Positions 60,730-64,000 of a stretch of DNA of 64,000 nt are shown one piece after another; the stretch's first letter is position 1; every line of letters begins with the position of its first letter. The notes beneath the pieces were generated by a model that did not search any database, was not told the origin of the DNA, and was given only the letters and a program-made list of their open reading frames with translations. Position numbers and translations under genes: made by a program. Source of the stretch: Bradyrhizobium sp. RP6 (GTDB lineage: Bacteria > Pseudomonadota > Alphaproteobacteria > Rhizobiales > Xanthobacteraceae); the NCBI RefSeq assembly GCF_003837805.1, contig NZ_RQIT01000002.1, forward strand, positions 372,001-436,000, in the 5' to 3' direction.

Positions 60730-61599
60730 ATGAATCGTCTCAAGCTGAAGGCCGTGCTCGGCAGCCACCCTCACGTCAAGGCCGTGAAGAGCGGCGAGCT
60801 CCGCGCCGATCTGTTCGATCTCGACTTCATCGAGTACACACCGACCAACACGGCGTTCAAGCCGATGGTGCGCGAGCAGGCCTTCGACGTCTGCGAGATG
60901 GCGATCGTCACCTATCTGATGGCGAAAGCGCATGGCAAGCCGCTGGTGCTGCTGCCGGCGACGATGCTGGGCCGTTTCCAACATTCCTACGCGTTGTACA
61001 ATCCCGCCCAGGGAACGCTCGGTCCGTCCAACCTCGAAGGCAAGCGCGTCGGTATCCGTTCCTTCACGACCACGACGGGCGCCTGGATCAGGGGCATCCT
61101 CGCCAACGACTACGGCGTCAAGCTCGACAGGATCCGCTGGGTGACCTTCGAGGATCCGCACGTGGCCGAATATGTCGACACAACCGCGCGCGCGCCGAAG
61201 GACAACAAGATCCTGCAGATGCTGATTGACGGCGAGCTCGATGCCGTGCTCGGCGAGACCTCTGATGATCCCAAGCTGAAGCCGCTGTTCCCTGATCCCG
61301 CCGCCGAAGCCGCCAAATGGTATGGCCATCGCGGCGTCGTGCCGGTCAACCATCTCGTGGTCGTGACCGAGCAGCTTGCGAAATCGCGACCCGACGTGGT
61401 CGCGGGCGTCTATGATCTGCTCAAGCGGAGCAAGGAGCGGGCAGGGCCCGCGGCGACGCCCGACCTCGTTCCGTTCGGGATCGAGGCGAACAGGAGATCG
61501 CTCGAGCTGATCGTCGACTACGCATTCCAGCAGGCGCTGATCCCGCGGCGCTACGCGGTCGAGGAGCTGTTCGACGCGACGATTGAAGGACTGAACTGA
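60730..61599 (+). CDS. Cytoplasmic periplasmic-binding-fold protein, 4,5-dihydroxyphthalate decarboxylase-like
   Basis: 289 residues with a type 2 binding-protein fold but no signal peptide; it starts MNRLKLKAVLGSHPHVKAVK. Features YNPAQGTLGPSNLEGKRVGIRSF, WIRGILANDYGVKLDRIRWVTFEDPHV and MLIDGELDAVLGE are those of the family that includes 4,5-dihydroxyphthalate decarboxylase (Pht5). Conserved His and Arg residues could make the active site. In this operon it may decarboxylate an aromatic or pyrone diacid. The stop overlaps the next start (TGATG). Confidence 0.72.
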   Translation: MNRLKLKAVLGSHPHVKAVKSGELRADLFDLDFIEYTPTNTAFKPMVREQAFDVCEMAIVTYLMAKAHGKPLVLLPATMLGRFQHSYALYNPAQGTLGPSNLEGKRVGIRSFTTTTGAWIRGILANDYGVKLDRIRWVTFEDPHVAEYVDTTARAPKDNKILQMLIDGELDAVLGETSDDPKLKPLFPDPAAEAAKWYGHRGVVPVNHLVVVTEQLAKSRPDVVAGVYDLLKRSKERAGPAATPDLVPFGIEANRRSLELIVDYAFQQALIPRRYAVEELFDATIEGLN

Positions 61600-62522
61600 T
61601 GGCAGGTGATCCCAGGCGCTGGCAGATCGGACTGGTCGGATACGGCGAAGTCGGCAGGATCCTTGCCGAGGATTTGCGCCAGCAGGACATCAAGGTCGCC
61701 GCCTACGACCTCAAGCTCGGAGGCGAGCAGAGCGCTTCGCTCAAGGAGCATGCAGCGAAGTTCGGCGTGACCCTCGTCGCCTCTCATCCCGCGCTGACCG
61801 CGAAATCCGACTTCATCATCTCGGCGGTCACGGCGAGCCAGGCCGTTCCGGTCGCAAAGGCGTGCGCGGCTGCGATCAACCAGGGCACCTGGTTCCTCGA
61901 TTTCAATTCGGCCTCGCCCGCCGCCAAGCAGCGTGCGGCTGCGCTGATCGACGGCGCTGCCGGGCGCTATGTCGAGGGCGCGGTGATGACCTCGGTGCCG
62001 CCTTATCGCATCAAGGTGCCGCTGCTGCTCGGCGGTCCCGGTGCGAGAGAGCTCGAGCCGCTGCTGAACGCGATCGGTTTCGCGGCGAAGGTCGCGAGCG
62101 ATGAGCTCGGCGTGTCGTCGGCCGTGAAGATGTGCCGGAGCATCATGATCAAGGGCCTCGAGGCCATGGTCATCGAAAGTTTTACCACCGCGCGCGCTTA
62201 CGGCGTCGAGGATGCGGTGCTGGCGTCACTCGTGGAAACCTTTCCCGGCATTGATTGGGAGGAGCAGGGCGCCTACGTCTTCCAGCGTGTGATCGAGCAC
62301 GGCCGTCGCCGCGCCGAGGAGGTGCGTGAGGTCGCCGAAACCGTGCGCGAGGCGGGTTTGACGCCATGGTCCGCGCAGGGCACTGCCGAACGACAGGCCT
62401 GGGTGGCTGATCTCGCCGATGAAGGGCTGTTCGGCGCCAGGGGCACGAAAGAGTTCGCCCGCAGCGCGGATTGGCGGACCGAGGCGGACCGAATCCTCGC
62501 GAAGATCAATCGCACCAAGTAG
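61599..62522 (+). CDS. NAD(P)-dependent oxidoreductase, DUF1932 type
   Basis: 307-residue member of the 3-hydroxyisobutyrate/6-phosphogluconate dehydrogenase superfamily. The N-terminal Rossmann motif is GLVGYGEVGRILAEDL; the C-terminal helical domain (residues about 190-290, SAVKMCRSIMIKGLEAMVIESF) is DUF1932. It is coupled to the preceding gene. It could reduce a ring-cleavage semialdehyde or a keto acid. The E. barkeri hydroxymethylglutarate dehydrogenase of nicotinate catabolism belongs to the same superfamily, which leaves a second possible role. Confidence 0.82.
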   Translation: MAGDPRRWQIGLVGYGEVGRILAEDLRQQDIKVAAYDLKLGGEQSASLKEHAAKFGVTLVASHPALTAKSDFIISAVTASQAVPVAKACAAAINQGTWFLDFNSASPAAKQRAAALIDGAAGRYVEGAVMTSVPPYRIKVPLLLGGPGARELEPLLNAIGFAAKVASDELGVSSAVKMCRSIMIKGLEAMVIESFTTARAYGVEDAVLASLVETFPGIDWEEQGAYVFQRVIEHGRRRAEEVREVAETVREAGLTPWSAQGTAERQAWVADLADEGLFGARGTKEFARSADWRTEADRILAKINRTK

Positions 62523-62843
62523 TCAGCTCAGGACCGCGCCGCTTTCCTGAAAGCTCACGACCTGATCGCGGGCGCGTTCAATCAGGTCGATCAGATTTCT
62601 CGATTTGCGGACGAGCTGTTCGGTAGCCGGCTGCGTGCGGAATTCCGCCAGCACGGCGTGAACGCATTTGCTGGCGGCGTCGAGCGTCCAGAGCGTGCGG
62701 TTCACGTCGTCCTGCGTCTGGATCGCCAAGATATCGAGACCAGAAAGAACCTGGCCGATGCCGTCGAGCCGCTTCACCGCCGTATCTGCGGGCGCCTGGG
62801 CCTGGACGGAATGATAGTCGATGCTACTGAATGCGCTGAACAT
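62523..62843 (-). CDS. Hypothetical helical protein
   Basis: 106 residues, no recognised domain. The region from about residue 20 on (RLDGIGQVLSGLDILAIQTQ...; LIDLIERARDQVVSFQE) is rich in heptad-like hydrophobics, suggesting a small helical bundle. No signal peptide. It converges directly with the DUF1932 gene end; the stop codons abut. Start ATG 62843 is the only one that keeps the helical part. Confidence 0.55.
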   Translation of the reverse strand: MFSAFSSIDYHSVQAQAPADTAVKRLDGIGQVLSGLDILAIQTQDDVNRTLWTLDAASKCVHAVLAEFRTQPATEQLVRKSRNLIDLIERARDQVVSFQESGAVLS

Positions 62844-63138
62844 GCCGATATTTCCACACTGAACGGAGATGGTCAGTGCAGATCGTAGTTATTACCGGCG
62901 TCGCCGGTCTCGCAACGCGTTTGGCTACGGTCCGGGATTCTACCGATCTCGGGTGGGCTCGAGCCGCGGTAAAGTCGAACTGAAGTAGCTCCACGGCCAG
63001 ACGGGTCTCCCGACGATCTTACCGCTGAAAGGGCGTCGACCTTGTCAGCGGACGGAACGCTCCTCCGGCGTCGCGACGGATGCGGAACGTCCCGCGTGCG
63101 GCGTCACGCGATGTCCGGGATATCGAGCGGAACCGCTC
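62844..63138. other. Gene-free stretch
   Basis: About 295 bases between the small helical protein and the end of the amidohydrolase gene. There are several short GC-rich partial palindromes and no protein-like open frame. A single candidate, a short frame from 63080, lacks a ribosome-binding site and runs antisense into the amidohydrolase gene. I see nothing supportable. Confidence 0.4.
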
Positions 63139-64000
63139 TCAGTTCTTGGGATTGAACAGGGTGGGCCGCTGCCGCGCAAATGTCTTTCGGCCGGCCTTGA
63201 AGCCCATCAGGACGTCGGGTAGCTCGGCGACAGCGAAGCGGCTGTCTCGTGTATCGAGCACGATGAGGTCGGCGGGATTGCCGATCTTGATGCCGTAATC
63301 ACCAAGGTTCATCAGCCGGGCCGGCAGTTCGGTCACGAGATCGAGGCAGGTGTCGAAATCGCTCACCGAAGCGTGTGCGACATTGGCATAGAGATTTGCC
63401 ATGCGCAGCAGCGAGGCGTCGCCGAACGGCGTGAAAGGATTGAGCACGTTGTTGGTCGCGACCGAGCACAGGACGCCGTCGCCCGCAAGCTTGTGGGCGA
63501 GCGTCAGCCCGCGTGGCGCGTTGTGGGTGGCCTCGCGCCCCATCAGATAAAGATCGGTCGCGGGTAGCACGGTGACCGCAACGCCGGCCCTCGCCAGTTG
63601 CGCGGTGGCAACCTTCATGCGTTCCGGCGGCAGTGCGGAGAGTTTTGTCGCATGGCCGATCGCGACACGTCCCTGATAGTTGCGCCGCTCGGCCTGCCGG
63701 CAGACCTGATCGAGATGCCACCAGGAGGGATCGAGGTCGAAATCGAGATGGAGATCGACGTCGACGTCGAATTCCTGCGCGAGATCGAAGATGCGCTCGA
63801 GATGCGCATTCGGGTCGGTGTCCATGTAGGGACAGCCGCCGATGGCCTCCCCGCCATTGCGCAACGCCTGGATCAGCAGTTCCTCGGCTCCGGGATCGTT
63901 GGTCAGGCCCTCCTGCGGGAAAACGCAGAGTTCGAGGTCGATCGCCCAGGCATAGTCGCGCTTCAGCGACTTGAGCGCCTCGAAGCCGCGCAAGCCGATG
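63139..64000 (-). CDS. Cytosine deaminase-like amidohydrolase, partial
   Basis: C-terminal 287 residues of an amidohydrolase; the frame is open at the right edge. Landmarks ELCVFPQEGLTNDPGAEELLIQALRNGGEAIGGCPY, FDVDVDLHLDFDLDPSWW and GHATKLSALPPERM correspond to the metal-binding parts of the CodA-like group (Glu/His in DLHLD, His in GHATKL), quoted in part. The C-terminal NPADLIVLDTRDSR is the usual small beta domain. The substrate need not be cytosine. It may be divided from the DUF1932 operon by the gene-free stretch. Confidence 0.82.
   Translation of the reverse strand, partial: IGLRGFEALKSLKRDYAWAIDLELCVFPQEGLTNDPGAEELLIQALRNGGEAIGGCPYMDTDPNAHLERIFDLAQEFDVDVDLHLDFDLDPSWWHLDQVCRQAERRNYQGRVAIGHATKLSALPPERMKVATAQLARAGVAVTVLPATDLYLMGREATHNAPRGLTLAHKLAGDGVLCSVATNNVLNPFTPFGDASLLRMANLYANVAHASVSDFDTCLDLVTELPARLMNLGDYGIKIGNPADLIVLDTRDSRFAVAELPDVLMGFKAGRKTFARQRPTLFNPKN

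Noticed and set aside
1..64000. tRNA, rRNA, CRISPR array, insertion sequence, phage or integrase gene, toxin-antitoxin pair
   Set aside because: None seen. The only repeats are short intergenic palindromes, and no tRNA-like cloverleaf or transposase motif was found by reading.

Overview
The window is high-GC, gene-dense DNA with an alphaproteobacterial gene repertoire, most like Bradyrhizobium. Three things point there: the acpXL/fabZXL/fabFXL/lpxXL cluster for very-long-chain lipid A acyl groups, paired kup genes, and several families of palindromic intergenic repeats of the kind scattered through Bradyrhizobium chromosomes. I saw no rRNA, tRNA, insertion sequence, integrase or CRISPR array. 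The assignment to a genus is inference from family knowledge, not from a database search.

Layout. 1-7.7 kb: end of nadE, a DUF2865 protein, a small secreted protein, then a tightly overlapping cysS / 37-aa membrane protein / GNAT / cimA operon, a VOC protein and a LOG-type protein. 7.8-14.6 kb: Atm1-type ABC exporter, psd and pssA for phosphatidylethanolamine, an RraA-like protein and motAB-type stator genes. 14.8-21.5 kb: two tandem kup potassium transporters, a rhodanese, an aminotransferase and an orphan PotF-type binding protein. 21.6-25.8 kb (minus): the acpXL lipid A cluster, in which one of the two ketosynthases has no cysteine at all. 26-33.5 kb: ParB-like protein, small membrane/secreted proteins, a P-type ATPase, MgtC, an AhpD-like protein and a HerA-type ATPase.

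33.8-49.8 kb is the most interesting stretch. nicA and nicB (aerobic, cytochrome-c-linked nicotinate dehydrogenase) are divergent from a gene for 6-hydroxynicotinate reductase, followed by an ApbE-fold UPF0280 protein, a DUF1185 protein, a branched-chain-type ABC transporter, a NicR-like MarR regulator, a convergent enamidase and a divergent ferredoxin-NADP reductase. Together these encode a hybrid route: nicotinate is hydroxylated as in Pseudomonas, then 6-hydroxynicotinate is reduced and hydrolysed as in Eubacterium barkeri. No nicC, nicX, nicD, nicF or nicE is present. A nearly identical palindrome around GTATACGAATGAT sits in the hnr promoter and in the enamidase/fpr promoter, which joins these units into one regulon. 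The ApbE-like protein is a good candidate for the enzyme that attaches the covalent flavin of the reductase.

49.9-57.5 kb: a P450, four very small hydrophilic proteins behind a possible EcfG stress promoter and ending in a strong terminator, a DUF763 protein, an MscS channel, a PepSY membrane protein and a Bug-type binding protein. 57.6-62.5 kb: a TetR regulator followed by a lower meta-cleavage operon (LigI-like lactonase, GalB-like oxalomesaconate hydratase, LigK/GalC-like aldolase, a binding-protein-fold protein and a DUF1932 dehydrogenase). The TetR promoter/operator is repeated almost exactly 24 kb away in front of an extradiol dioxygenase gene at 33.9 kb, so these probably form one aromatic-catabolic regulon that flanks the nicotinate genes. 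The window ends inside a cytosine-deaminase-like amidohydrolase gene.
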